NCBI GenBank assembly: GCA_002914845.1
Contig: JXTC01000003.1
Coordinates: forward strand, 2,475,261-2,539,260
DNA from: Trema orientale
Taxonomy: Eukaryota; Streptophyta; Magnoliopsida; Rosales; Cannabaceae
Length of the DNA stretch: 64,000 bases
Direction: 5' to 3'
The position numbers were made by a program, and so were the translations under genes. Below the pieces are notes generated by a model that saw only the letters and a program-made list of their open reading frames with translations, was not told the DNA's origin and ran no database searches. Positions 1 through 12,449 of this stretch are shown piece by piece; positions within the stretch are counted from its first letter, which is position 1, and each line of letters opens with the position of its first letter.

Positions 1-408
1 TGCCATTAGTTATATTTTGATAGAATAATATGTTAAATATTTGGACAATCCCTAAAATACTCTTTATTTAGTTAAATACCACTTTTGAATATCTGTTTTC
101 ATAAAACCCAAAAACTCACTTATAATTCTAAAATAGAAAAAAAGAAATCCTCGCTTTTTGTCAAAATTTTGACCAAAATAGTTTTCTAAATGACGAAAAT
201 TTCCTTTAGATATTGATACCCAAACAACACATATATATTTAAAGAATCAATTTGAAAAACACATATATATTTCTTTTTAATAAAAACAATGAAAATATAT
301 AAAGTAAACAATCTGATATACCCAAAGGAAAAATGATTATAATACTTGATGGTAATTTCCCTTTAATAACCATAAAGAACTATGTAAAAGGACGAAAAAG
401 AAAATTAA
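1..408. other. AT-rich intergenic DNA
   Basis: No open reading frame, RNA gene or terminal-repeat pair is recognisable here. The sequence is simple AT-rich DNA with A and T runs. Confidence 0.6.
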
Positions 409-1457
409 AGCCCTGTTTGGTTAAGTTTTTGAACAAGCTCAAAGCACTTTCTTAATAATTTATAGACTAAAAGACATTTGGTAAAATCCATAAAAATGGA
501 TTATTCGAGAATCTAGGCTATAGCCGCAGTAGAAAGCTGAAGTTGACTCAACCCAGTTTTAGTTTTTAGATTATGCGAGAATCATATGTGCCCAATTAGT
601 AAAAATTTTGACATAACTTAAATAACCCTAGACAATTAAAGAAATTCCAAGAAGATATCCTCCGAGATAGGTGAGATGGAATTGATATTACCAACAAAAA
701 AAAAAGGTGAGATGGAATTGGCGAGGGAGTATTCTCTTTCTCCTCCTCCAATAGTCTCGTGCTTCCACTGCCGAGCGAGATGGAGACTGAAGGAGAAATC
801 CCGATAACTATCATTTTTTTCTAAAACTTTAGACACGACAAATCCAATGACTCCTATTCATGCCACCACCGTCGATACCAACACAAAGACCAGCTCTGGT
901 GATTTCTTCTCCTACGACGATTGGAGAACAGGAGCAAAGGAAGTCTGACGGCATGCAATGGGCAGAGATCTAGTCAAAGATGGGAGATTTGGGACAAGAT
1001 CTAGTCGACTGGAAGTAGAAGTGGAAGTGGGGTCTTGGGTGGTAAAGAATCGGAATACGTGGGTCTTGATGGAAATGCACATATCCATTTTTCTTTTTCT
1101 TTTAGTTGCAGACACGGTAGGAAGAAAAAGAAAGTGACCTTTGTATTTTTAATTTCTTGTTTCATTTTTATTATTTTCATTAATTTTTTTACTCATATGT
1201 TTTTATTTTATTAAATGACAACATTAACCTTTCCAAAAGAAAGCCCAAATATTAATAAGCTCTATTCTGGTTATTTTATATTTACATAGTTATTCACCAT
1301 AAATTTTACCAAATACTTTAACACAATTTGTCTAAGTTTCAACACTTTAAAATTATAGTTTAACGAACACTCAACTACTTTACGCTGCAACAGATGTTTC
1401 CCTCATTACAGTTAAAAATGTTTCCTTTATAATCTACTGCTCTACCAAACTGGACCT
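409..1457. mobile_element. Candidate non-autonomous TIR element
   Basis: The left edge reads GCCCTGTTTGGTTAAG and the reverse complement of the right edge reads GGTCCAGTTTGGTAGAG. A second matched block follows inside each arm (CATTTGGTAAAATCCAT against TATTTGGTAAAATTTAT). GTTTGGT-type ends are common in plant hAT and Harbinger MITEs. The flanks give only a partial match (AAAATTAA against AAAATCTC), so class and exact ends are uncertain. No transposase is encoded. Confidence 0.35.
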
Positions 1458-2186
1458 AAAATCTCTAAACTAACAAATTGACATTTACCTATAAAAAAAA
1501 GAGTCATTAAGCTATAAATTAGTAAATATGATTATTTACTAATACCAATTTTAAAACAATAGACTTACACCGTAAATTATCAATAGAGATAAAAGGAATG
1601 TACCTGGTAGTAGGTCTTTCAAATATATGTAAGGGTATTTTAGATAATCATATAGTAAGGAAAACATTTGCTAGAAAAATCTATACTGCAGATAAGAGGA
1701 ACAACTTAAACGACAAAACAATGTGAGATTTAGAAAAGGGATAGTTGCAATATATATATATATTTTGAAGTATGATCTTTCCGTAATTTTAACTATATTT
1801 TTTAAATTGTGCAAAATATTTCTCCGTAATTTTAACTATATATTTTAGTTTGTGCAAAATTATACCTTCACATTTGAAATCTGTTCAAATTTTCACATTC
1901 TACGTTCAAATTTGGTGATTTGTGCTGACTGTTTTAAGTTATTTTTAATAGATTTTAACTATTATTGTCACACGCAAAATTAAGATATCTGCAATTAGGA
2001 TTCTATGTTTAGTGCATAATTTTCTGGTCAATTTGGACATGAGTAGTAGATATTTGCGGAGATTTAAAATATAGAGGTAAAATTTTAAATAGGTCAAATA
2101 ATAGGGTTAAAATTATAAAAATATCATACTCCGGCGTTTTTTTTTTTTTTTTTTTTTTTTTGGTTGTTGCAGTTAAACCCATATAC
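1458..2186. other. AT-rich intergenic DNA with poly-T tract
   Basis: No gene is visible. There is a short TA microsatellite near 1752 and a long T homopolymer at about 2138-2161, just left of the CACTA-like remnant. Confidence 0.5.
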
Positions 2187-5100
2187 TACAATAAATGGAC
2201 TATTTTGCGATGATATATGTCGCCGTAATAACTTGAAAATCGTCGTAATATCTTGTCACGTTAGCTTCGTCGGTACAATATCGTTGCTAATTGTGACGAT
2301 TTATAAATTAAAAACAAAATGAAAATATTTTTAAAAATAATTTATTGTGACGATATATTGTGATGACATAAGTCATCATAAAAGATTATTTAATTAAAAA
2401 ATTAATTATTACTTTTAAATTTATATTTTATCTACTATGATGACACATGTCATCGCAATAATTTATTTAGTTTCAAAAATTTACAAATTTTTTTAATAAT
2501 TTATTCTATATTTAAATACATTAAATTTAGTATTATTCTAACCAGAAAGCAATATTTGTTGCAGAAACAGTATTAAGTAAAACAAATTTATAATAATCAA
2601 AAATTTATCATTACCTATAATTTAAACATACACAAAATGTCACTTATAAAAACATAAACTAAAATAATATTCAAATCTAGATAAAATGTTAAACATAAAA
2701 CATAAACTAAACTAAAGTAACTAATTGTCCCCTAAACGCGGGTCATCATCATTATCTTGATCAGGCTGCTTCTATGAAGATGATGGCAGGTAGCAGAGGG
2801 TGAACGGTGAAGGAATGAGAGAGAAAGAAAGATCTAGTGTGAGAGAGAGATAAGTAAAGAAAAAATAGAGAGAGGATGAGGGTGAGAGAGTTAGTGTTGG
2901 TGTTTTTATAATAGCTATGCAAGTGCACGTGCCGAACAAGTAATATAGTAGTAAGTTAAGTATTATCTCCACAGGGATTGATTACTAAAATTGATTGTAA
3001 AAACTAAATGTCAAACAAACTGGTTAAGGTATGAGAAATAACGATTTGCAACAAAATAGTAAAAGTAAAGGATGCAAAAGAAATGTAAATATTAAGCAGA
3101 AAATAGCACGATCTAATCAAGTGATTGTGAATCAGTGGTCGGAATAAGCTGGGAATATTGAATCCTCCTTGGTTACAAACATGGGTTTGATTGCTGCAGC
3201 AACGCTTATGGCAAAATCACTCCAGTAACCGAAAATTCATTCTACACATAATAATCTTCCGAATTTATTATGTTTAAAGTTCTTCAAACCAGATTTAACA
3301 TATTCCTATGCTTACCCAGTTCTCAAAACACCATTTATAGCATCAATTTCCAATGGGTTTGCATAGTAATAATATATTCCTACACCATTACTAATTCAAA
3401 GATCTACTAAGTAGATGATTGAAACATGCATCATTCAAGCTAGATCCAACTAAGATTAACCTTTCCAGAATTAATCCTAATTTATTTATCCTAAATATTG
3501 ATGGCCAAGCAATAAAAGGAAATAATAATGAAGCTCACTTGAATGAACAAGAGGAAATTACCATAAACATTCAAAACAACAATTAATCTGTCATTACAAC
3601 CTTAGATTCATCAATTTCCCAGCTAAAGAAACTTAGCTCATGTTCTGGGGCTTAAAAATTAGCAGCTCTAAATACCCCATTAATTACGAAAAGTTCAAGA
3701 AAAGAAAAAGAAATTAAATACAAAGAAGATTGAAAGAAGTAAGGAAAAGTCTAGCTGGATGATTGTGATTTTTGCTATTTGCTGCAGCTATTACTTCCTC
3801 TTTTTTGTCCTTTCTTCGTTATACTATTTTTCTTCCCTTTCTTTCCTTTTCCGTATTTTTCTATTAGCTCAGCTGCCAAGCTCCTTTCCTTCTTACAGTA
3901 CACTTTTCCTTTTATATTAGAGTAAGTGAGGTACCCTAGCACATGTGTCATTCAAGTAAAGGAGTGAGGACCACTTTGCTTCATTTTTCCTTAGCTGGTA
4001 TTTAATATTAGCTGTCAGCACCAGCTGTACGAAATAAATGCCAGCTGGAAAAAGGAATCTGCTGTTCAGTATTGCTCCGGCGTGCTGCTGCAGCAAAGTT
4101 GCTTCCAGCTTTAACTTAAGTTCAGCTGTTCTTTCAAGATGCTGCCAATTAAATGCTGTGGTACTCAAGTCCAAAATTCAGCAATTTTTACTAAAAATTA
4201 ATAAAAATAAGATAGATATTAACCAAGTTAAATCTTAAAACCAAAGATGAGATAAGCCAAAATAAAGTAAGTAAAAACCCCTAGTCTAAACTTTTTATTT
4301 CTCCGAAACAACTATTCTAAGACTAAAAACACACTAAATAACTCTATTTTCATAGAGTTATCAGTTAGAAAAGAGTATAAGGCCATGAGTGTAGACTTTA
4401 GAGAGAAAAGGGAAAGAGGGAAGAGTGGTGAAGGGAAAAAATATATAATATAGAAAAATTTAGTTGGATGACCAATATTTTAAATTTGATTAAATAGATG
4501 TCTACTTTTAAAATTTTATAGCTAAATATCTAAGTATATATATTTTTACACTTAGTAGATATACTTATCTACCAATTTCAGTTAATGTACTGAGTATATA
4601 AATTTTTATGCCTGGTATATAATATTTTATACTTGGTATATAAACATGTGTACTAGATATTTTACTATAATATTTGAAAAATGGACAATTACTTAAATTG
4701 GGCTAAATTCGATTATTTTGCAATAAAACCCCAAAATATAAAAGCTAAGGAAGAAGATGAAAGGCCTTGCATGTTGTAGGGTTATTAAATATAGAAAGGC
4801 TATGTGTGGTCGCTATAGCCCAACTAGTACTGATCGCAATAGGTAAATTGACGACATACACTTTTCAATTTATCTATTTTTTCTGAAAGTATGGCGACAT
4901 TCTTGGCTGTGTAAAATTTTACTTCAAAATATATTGCAACGACATTTAATGTTTTATCACTAACCACATTTAAATTCTTCATTAAATGTTTACGTTTTTT
5001 AAAAATGGGAAGAGTCATCGCAATAGTTCCAGATATTTTTCTATGATTCGTATGTAGCAAAAATAATGCGAATAATACATTGTTCAATATACAACACGAC

Positions 5101-5255
5101 AATAGTCGTCGCAATAAGTCTTGTAAAATTTTGACTCTACATTATTTATTGTGTTTAAGATCCAAAATTCTATTGCAATGTTCTATTTTTAGTCATTGCA
5201 ATAGGATGACCCATTGCGACAACTTGTTATCGTCGCAATAGGTGTCGTTATAGTA
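2187..5255. mobile_element. Degenerate CACTA-like element, non-autonomous
   Basis: The left end begins TACTACAATAAATGG and the reverse complement of the right end begins TACTATAACGACACC, both one change from the CACTA consensus start. The outer few hundred bases on each side carry many short inverted and direct GTCGC/GCGAC motifs, for example near 2207-2250, 2340-2380, 2437-2460 and again at 4808-4860 and 5095-5250. Such subterminal arrays are typical of En/Spm-type elements. No transposase ORF remains and no 3-bp target duplication could be fixed. The interior holds a separate LTR-like insertion. Confidence 0.5.
2901..4363. mobile_element. Solo-LTR-like insertion (1463 bp)
   Basis: The segment runs from TGTTTTTATAA to GAGTTATCA, that is TG...CA on either strand. 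It is bounded by GTTGG (2896-2900) and GTTAG (4364-4368), a 4-of-5 target-site duplication. It has no coding capacity and contains many CAGCTG and GCTGCAG words. Length, termini and TSD fit a solo LTR left by recombination between two LTRs. I found no second LTR, primer-binding site or polypurine tract here. The family is not identified. Confidence 0.5.
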
Positions 5256-5478
5256 TACTACTCTTATTCTTTTATTGATATTTCTAAATGTGAAAACAAC
5301 AACTAATGCACTACATATACTAGTAGAGATGCAACTAGAGGTGGCAAAATGGGCGGGCCGGGCCGGCCCGGCCCGCCCATCCCGGGCTTTTGGGATAAAG
5401 CGGGCCGGGCCGGCCCGTTCAAAAAAAAATAGGGCCCGGCCCGGGCCCGTTGGCCCGCCGGGCTTTTTTGCGGGCCAA

Positions 5479-5767
5479 NNNNNNNNNNNNNNNNNNNNNN
5501 NNNNNNNNNNNNNNNNNNNNNNNNNNNNNNNNNNNNNNNNNNNNNNNNNNNNNNNNNNNNNNNNNNNNNNNNNNNNNNNNNNNNNNNNNNNNNNNNNNNN
5601 NNNNNNNNNNNNNNNNNNNNNNNNNNNNNNNNNNNNNNNNNNNNNNNNNNNNNNNNNNNNNNNNNNNNNNNNNNNNNNNNNNNNNNNNNNNNNNNNNNNN
5701 NNNNNNNNNNNNNNNNNNNNNNNNNNNNNNNNNNNNNNNNNNNNNNNNNNNNNNNNNNNNNNNNNNN
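5479..5767. other. Assembly gap (289 N)
   Basis: A run of 289 undetermined bases lies between the GC-rich left end of the hAT element and the visible part of its transposase. The true length may differ. Confidence 0.99.
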
Positions 5768-7591
5768 GTCGATGTTAGAGTCTACCTCAATATATTGAGT
5801 AAGATCAGAGGATTGCTGTTGATTTATTGATGGTAGTGGTTGACTTGAACTTGATGATGTTGATGATGAGCCACGACCACGCCCTTGAGAACGAGAACCT
5901 ATCATGTTCCAAAAAGACTTATTTTTTGATTGTTCTTCAGTTTCTTGTGGAGGAGTGTGTTGTTGTTGTTGATTACTGCCAAACTTAGCTTCATATACAC
6001 TATACACTTCAAAAAATTTGTCACGAGCATTTGTATATTCAGAAGTATAATCTATCTCCTCAAAACATGTAGAAATATAGCTAATTAAATTAGAAAGACC
6101 ATTTAATTTACTTCTAGGATCTAAAATAAAAGCAAATGAATATAATAAAGGAATTAGAAACCAATATTTCAAAAATACATTTTGCATATGTGTTATAATT
6201 GGTTCAAATATAGGGTCACATCTTGTCTTACAAAACATTTCAGCAATAAAATAGATTTGACGTAAAACAATTGGAGAAGTAGGATAATAAATACCAGATA
6301 ATGCAACAGTAGCTTCATAAAAAATGTCTAAAAATTGTACAAATTTTTCACAAATAAACCAATCTTCATCTTTTAATACTAATGAACCTATTTTTAAATT
6401 GTAAAACATAGTAATTGGAATTTTATATGGTAATGCATTTTTCAACATTAAATAAGTAGAATTCCACCTTACATGCATGTCAACTTGGAATTTTCTTGGT
6501 TTTAAGCTTTGAGCTACGCAATATCTTTTAAATTCAGCAATGCGTGGATTAGAAGCATGAATATAAGCAATAGCAGATCGAATATTTTCAATATATACAC
6601 TTATAACATCCATACTTGATTTGACGATAAGGTTGATGATGTGACATGCACAACGTTGATGCAGTAAGAATCCTCCAGTGTATGAACTTATCAAATTGCT
6701 AAGTAATTTTATGGCCTTTGTGTTTGCGCTAGCATTATCTAAAGTGATAGAGATAATGCGATTCGCTATGCCATATTCTTCAATAACATTTAAAATTCTA
6801 TCTCTAATAATTTCAGCAGTATGTTTATTATCAACAACTCGAAAACCAATTATTCTTTTTTGCATTATCCATCTTGAATCTAAATAATGTGCAACTACAC
6901 TTAAATAATCTTGTTTAGAATTAGCACCCCAAATATCAGATGTCAAGGCAATACAAAAATTTAATGAAGTTAATTCAGTTATTAAATCTTTAAGCATATT
7001 TTCATAAACTTTAATCAAATCACTCCTAGTAGTATTTCTAGAAACTCTTTTATAGTTTGGATAATAAGATGTTCTAATATGATCTTCATAGCTATTACAA
7101 TCACCAAAACCTAATGGTAAATCTTTTATAGCAATTAAACGTGCTAGAGACTCCCTAGCTACTATAGGATCATAGTTCCAAGAACTTACCGAACCATCCT
7201 TGTTGAGTTGAAGTGTTGATTGAGTGGGCTCATTGTTTTTTTTGTGTTTGTTGACACATGTATCACTATGTCTTTTCAAATGAGCGGTCCCGCTAGATGG
7301 TTTAGCGGTTAATAATTTCTTACAGTATTTACATCTTGCTATTTTTGTCTTCTTACCACCAGCCTCGTCTTTGAATTCCGGATCGAAATGGTCCCATACA
7401 TCGGAAGTTGTTCTTGCACGTTTGGAGGTCGTGCTTGCACTCGGCGAACAACTATCTTGAAATTGTGAACAACTTCCACTAGCATTTGGATTAGTTCGCA
7501 TTTCGGGGACTTGATCACCCTCTTCAACTATGCGAATTTGGTCCTCCTCATCCATTTCCAAATCAATAGGGATATTTTTTGACATATCCAT
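5768..7591 (-). CDS. hAT transposase, BED zinc finger type (C-terminus lost in gap)
   Basis: An uninterrupted frame of 608 codons runs from ATG at 7591 into the assembly gap. Residues about 65-115 form a BED zinc finger (WDHF, then CKYC, then HLKRHSDTC). The RNase H-like hAT core follows: LTSDIWGANS with the first catalytic Asp, ITLDNASAN with the second, a CACHIINLIVK block, RWNSTYLML and ILDPRSKL. This is the RICESLEEPER/ZBED-like architecture. The hATC dimerisation domain and the stop codon should lie in or next to the 289-N gap. Beyond the gap the open frame reads only terminal-repeat DNA and is not protein. The visible frame is free of stops, so this copy may be fairly young, but activity cannot be judged. 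Confidence 0.88.
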
Positions 7592-8057
7592 ATCCTATAT
7601 TAAAAATATGGATATTAAAATTATAGACAACTATAAATAAATCGAAATTACAAATATGGATATTCGGTAAAACTTAATTATAAACAATTAAAAATTAAAA
7701 ATTAATTGTAAATTTGTAATAAAGTTTCTAGTTTCTAGTTTCTAGTTTCTACTAATTTTATTGTAAACAACTATAAATTACAAATTAATTGAAATCATAT
7801 TTTATAAATTTCTACTACAAACTTAATTGTAAACTAAACTAATAAAAATTAAAAATTAATTGAAATTTAAAATATAATATTCTAATAAATTTTCTACTAA
7901 TTTAATTGTAAACTACTACAAATTAATTGAAATTAAAAATCTAATATTGTAAATTTGTAATAAACTTTCTAGTTTCTAGTTTCTACTAACTTTATTGTAA
8001 ACAACTATAAATTACAAATTAATAAATTTTTACTACAAACTTAATTGTAAACTAAAC

Positions 8058-8944
8058 TACTAAAAATTAAAAAATAATTGAAATTTAAAATATAATATTC
8101 TAATAAATTTTTTACTAATTACTTAACTAGTAACTATAAACTACTAACTAGAACTATTAAGTTACTAACTACTTAACTAGTAACTACAAAAACTACTAAC
8201 TATTATACTAGTAATAATAGTAAACAACTAAATATACTACAAATTAAATAAATTAAAAAGATAAGTATGATAAATAAATTAAATCGTACCTTCAATTAAG
8301 CTTTATGAGTTGTGGAGAGTTTGGACTTTGGAGATTATAAAATATAATTACTAATAATTAGTAAATAGTAATTAGATTTAGATAAGAGAGAAAAAGATAA
8401 AATTGAGAATGTAATTAGAGATTTAGAGAGAAAGAATGAGAGAATAAGAGAGTATTTGAAAGTTGTTAAGTGTGAAAAAAGAGTGGAGAGTGTAAGGTTT
8501 TTNTACTAAAAATTAAAAATTAATTGAAATTTAAAATATAATATTCTAATAAATTTTCTACTAACTACTTAACTAGTAACTACAAACTACTAACTAGAAC
8601 TATTAAGTTACTAACTACTTAACTAGTAACTACAAAAACTACTAACTATTATACTAGTAATAATAGTAAACAACTAAATATACTACAAATTAAATAAATT
8701 AAAAAGATAAGTATGATAAATAAATTAAATCGTACCTTCAATTAAGCTTTATGAGTTGTGGAGAGTTTGGACTTTGGAGATTATAAAATATAATTACTAA
8801 TAATTAGTAAATAGTAATTAGATTTAGATAAGAGAGAAAAAGATAAAATTGAGAATATAATTAGAGATTTAGAGAGAAAGAATGAGAGAATAAGAGAGTA
8901 TTTGAAAATTGTTAAGTGTGAAAAAAGAGTGGAGAGTGTAAGGT
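8058..8944. repeat. Direct duplication of about 440 bp around a single N
   Basis: The block at 8058-8500 recurs at 8504-8944 with only a few substitutions. A lone N at 8503 lies exactly at the junction. Copy 1 ends at GTGTAAGGTTTTT and copy 2 continues as GTGTAAGGTATTTATAG. Both copies belong to the 5' flank of the hAT transposase. An unmerged contig overlap is the simplest explanation; a true tandem duplication is possible. Confidence 0.85.
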
Positions 8945-9247
8945 ATTTATAGTGTAAGAAAGTTTTTTTTTTTTATTTAAAAAAAATAATTTAAACTTTA
9001 AAAAAAAAAAAAAAGCCAATGGTAACAAATGTTACCGTTGGTGTACTGTGCTATGTTTTGAGTCACAAGGGCCCAGATTCGTCTGGGCCCTTGTACCGTT
9101 TTTTTTTTTTATTTTATTTTTAAATCAATGGAGGGCCGGAGGCCCAGCCCAGGCTAGGGAAAAAAAAAAGGCGGGCGGGCCGGGCTTGGCCCGGGCCCTA
9201 AAAATACCGGGCCGGCCCGTTAGGCCCGGCCCGAATTGCCACCACTA

Positions 9248-10405
9248 TATGTATGTACACATCAAAACTTATTTCTGTTAGTTATATCTAGTTTTATCTT
9301 TTTATTGAGTTTCTCTCTAATTTTCATTTGTTATGTGGCTCCGTAATGTGGAATATCCTATTTGGGTTTAAAATTTCGCACTTGTTTAAACTTTCTGGTT
9401 GCAAAATTTAGCATGGTCAACAATAGGAGATAGAAGAAGATAACTGAATAAACAAAAACAAAACTCTTTTAGTTGTCGAGATTTATCATCATCGGCGATA
9501 GAGAATAGAACTATCATTAGAAACTATAGTTCAATTATAAGTCCAAAAATTACTTTGGGAACTATCACTATGAATTGCAGTGTTAAAGGGAAAAAGAGAT
9601 AATCAAAAGAGGGAAAGGATAAAAGAATGCCATGAGCATCATAGAGCAATATTTGTCGTTGAGACATATGTGCTTAAAGATTTTGATGCAATAGACAAAT
9701 AATCGATCAAAATCAAGAGCCATTAATGATTTTTCTTTTTTCTTTTTATATTATTGGTTAAATATTGTTTAATGTAAAAAACTCATTAATGAGTTAATAC
9801 GTAGTCATTGAGTCGATATTAAGATAAATTTATTTATTTTTTAAATTATATTGCATTTGTTCTTAGTTTAATAAGTTGTTTGATAAATATTATAATTATC
9901 TTAGTTTTTGAGATCATAAACTTTGTTATTTTATAAGTAGTTAAATTTTAAATATTTTTTTAAAATGTACATGTTAATTGTCAAAATATGGAAAATAGTA
10001 CATGACAAAATATGAAAAGTCAGTATATTATTATGCACAACCAAACACAGTTTTCTAATTTCTTTAGGAATCATGAACAAAATTCCATTGTGTTATCAAA
10101 CAGAATTATTGAGGATGCCAAATAATCACGTCACTCTCTTCGGCATTTCCATTAATCTGAAAACTTGGATTATTAGATACCAAACGCCCCTTATTATTCT
10201 TTCTATCAGTGTCGTTTCTTTATTTCTTGTCGTTTTCCTCTTTGATCGTCGTTGTTCGACTATTTCGATTATTCAACCAAAAAAATTTATTTAAAAAAAA
10301 AAAAAGAGTAGTCCTTTGAGAAAACCAATACAACACTCATCAAGGGCCTCAACAGACAAGTATAATCCCTTTGACGACATCTCTGCACCTTCAACGTTGT
10401 TTACA
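9248..10405. other. Intergenic DNA between the hAT element and OEP24
   Basis: No gene is recognised. Fragments such as ACCAAACACAG (about 10040) and ATACCAAACGCCCC (about 10177) resemble MITE ends but could not be paired. The last 100 bp or so form the putative OEP24 leader. Confidence 0.5.
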
Positions 10406-12449
10406 ATGAAAGCAACCTTCAGGGGCAGGTATGACACTGATAAAAACGGCGGCGCCGCCGCAACTTTCGCCGTCAGGGCCGGCGATGCCAAGCTCAAGGC
10501 TTCGGTGACCGAAGCCACCTTTGTCGGTGGCCCAAGCTTGAACGGCTTAGCTCTTGCACTCGAGAAGCCTGGCTTCTTCATCATCGATTACAACGTTCCC
10601 AAAAAGGTACCTTCATTCTGCTTCAACTAAAACCCTGTTTGGTTCCCGAGAATCCACTATGTCAAAATTTCAAATTTTTAGAAAATCAGGCCAAGCTTTC
10701 CAATGCCTTTTATGTACAATTTTCTCTTCATTATTTGTTCGTATCTGACCCAACTGAGCTCTAGGGCTTGTACTTTATTATTCTATACGAATTCCCTCTA
10801 TCTAGGCATATACGTCTGTTTGGTTTCGAGAAAATTGTGGGAAAATTTGTAGGAAACTTGGAATTCCGGGTTGGAATTTGCTTTATAGATTTTGGTACAA
10901 GAGGGCTATTTTCGCAACTTCAAGTTCAACCACGTTGACTCATGATTTTCGAGCTCTGTTGTGCAGGATTTTCGATTTCAGTTTATGAACACAGTTAGGG
11001 TTGCGGAGAAACCATTGAATTTGACTTACATTCACAGTAGAAATGACAATAGGACCATATTGGATGGAAGCCTGGTCTTCGATTCGGCTAACAAGGTTTC
11101 GGCTAACTACTTGCTTGGTACTGAGAATTGCAAGTTGAAGTATACGTATGTTCATGGTGGGCTGACAACGTTTGAGCCGTCCTATGATTTGGCCAAGAAT
11201 GCTTGGGACTTTTCTGTGTCAAGGAAGGTTTATGGTGACGATGTGTTTAAGGCTTCGTATCAGACAACGAGCAAGGTGTTGGGGTTGGAGTGGTCAAGGA
11301 ATTCGAAGATCAATGGGTCTTTCAAGGTTTGTGTAATTTCTACTTCAATTTTTGCCGCCTTAGTGTTTGGAATTTGCTTTCATTGGATAAAGGTTGACTA
11401 TTTTTCAAAACAAACAAAAAAGCACTTATGGCGCGACTATAGGACAGGTCTAAATTCAATCTTAGTAACTCTGTGTGCTGGAATTGGCAGTTTGGGTTTA
11501 TATTTGCCCTTTCTAATACATCTTGGTCCTTGATGTTTGGTTTGCTTCTTCGGTCTCGAAATACATATGCAATGTATTACTTTTAGAGATTAGAATATGC
11601 TACATACTTTAAAGGTTATTACTTCCCTAAAATGTGCGGTTTATTATATTGTTGACACCAAAGGTTTTGTAGCGTCTGATAATTTTCCGTAGAAGTCTTG
11701 TATTGGTGACACTTCCATTCAATGGAACTTGTAACTCGCCATAAGGATCAAGAAGTCAGTGAAGTAAGATCTGACTTATTATAGCTTTGAAAATAAAACA
11801 TCTATAGGGAGTGTAAGGCATCTGTTTGGTTAATATTTCAATCAATGTAGGTTGGCTTTCAAGCTTTTCTGATTCAGGAATTAAATAGGGATCGATTTTT
11901 TTACTGTTCAGAATTGTAGTAGTTCATAGGAGGAGATCAGATGATGATGTTGAGAAGAGATATTTTATAATAGGCATTAAAGCCAGTGGTGGTGAGTGAC
12001 ACTAATAGTTCATAGGAGGAGATCAGATGATGATGTTGAGAAGAGATATGTTATAATAGGCATTAAAGCCAGTGGTGGTGAGAGACACTAACACATTTTT
12101 TTGGTGATCTTGGCACCGATGGTGTAGTTGCAGGGAGTATGTTTCATGTTTCTTCTTTATTAAGAAGGCTAACATGGTGAAGATGACTGTGCCGGCTAGC
12201 ATTTTCGCTGCATTAAGAGTTGATTGAAAGAGTCGATACTATAGTGTTTTGTCTTACCAATTTTGTGGAGTGTTGAGATGCAATTGACAATTCATAGATC
12301 TCATCATATTACTGGACTTCACATGGTTGGTTGAAAGTTATCTAACTTTGCTCGTTCATTTTTCTCAGATTTCAGCAACATGCAATTTGGCCGCGGAAGT
12401 TAAGGTGCCAAAATTAACTGCTGAAAGTACTTGGGATTTTGAGATGTGA
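10406..12449 (+). CDS. OEP24: Outer envelope pore protein 24, chloroplastic (OEP24)
   Basis: OEP24 is a beta-barrel solute channel of the plastid outer envelope, thought to pass phosphorylated sugars and other small metabolites. Exons are 10406-10606, 10967-11326 and 12369-12449, all with GT-AG borders and phase-0 joins. They give 213 residues, the length I recall for Arabidopsis OEP24. The protein starts [13 protein letters not shown] and contains the conserved [16 protein letters not shown] junction, the LNLTYIHSR and [11 protein letters not shown] strands, [10 protein letters not shown] and a C-terminus ending TWDFEM. There is no cleavable transit peptide, as expected for an outer-envelope barrel. 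The open frame extends upstream without an ATG, so the first in-frame ATG at 10406 is the start. Intron 2 (about 1.04 kb) holds an 86-bp tandem duplication. Confidence 0.95.
11921..12092. repeat. 86-bp tandem duplication in OEP24 intron 2
   Basis: The unit at 11921-12006 is repeated at 12007-12092 with only a few differences (for example ATATTTTATAA against ATATGTTATAA). It lies wholly within intron 2 and does not touch splice sites. Confidence 0.9.

Larger units (their letters stand above)
5336..9247 (-). mobile_element. hAT DNA transposon (about 3.9 kb, with assembly gap)
   Basis: The left end starts TAGAGGTGGCAAAATGGGC and the reverse complement of the right end starts TAGTGGTGGCAATTCGGGC, an imperfect inverted repeat of hAT type. 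Both ends continue into dense GGGCC/GGCCC subterminal repeats (about 5350-5475 and 9133-9235), strikingly GC-rich against AT-rich surroundings. The interior encodes a BED-finger hAT transposase on the minus strand. The 8-bp flanks (GATGCAAC at 5328-5335, TATGTATG at 9248-9255) match at only 4 of 8 positions, so the expected target duplication is absent or eroded. A 289-N gap and a single N with a flanking duplication lie inside. Confidence 0.85.

Noticed and set aside
5303..5767. Extension of the hAT transposase frame through and beyond the N gap (Gly/Pro/Arg-rich tail)
   Set aside because: The tail is translation of GC-rich terminal-repeat DNA; the real stop and hATC domain should lie in the gap.
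9048..9281. 77-codon ORF on the plus strand
   Set aside because: It reads through the GC-rich subterminal repeats of the hAT element; composition-driven.
9900..10190. Possible MITE with CCAAACAC and CCAAACGCC ends
   Set aside because: Both motifs are in the same orientation and no left partner or target duplication could be found.
10316..10405. Thirty-codon upstream extension of OEP24
   Set aside because: It starts at TTG, not ATG, and OEP24 proteins begin at the MKA- methionine at 10406.
11327..11533. Open frame continuing OEP24 exon 2 into the intron
   Set aside because: A good GT donor at 11327 and the conserved exon 3 at 12369 show this is intron read-through.
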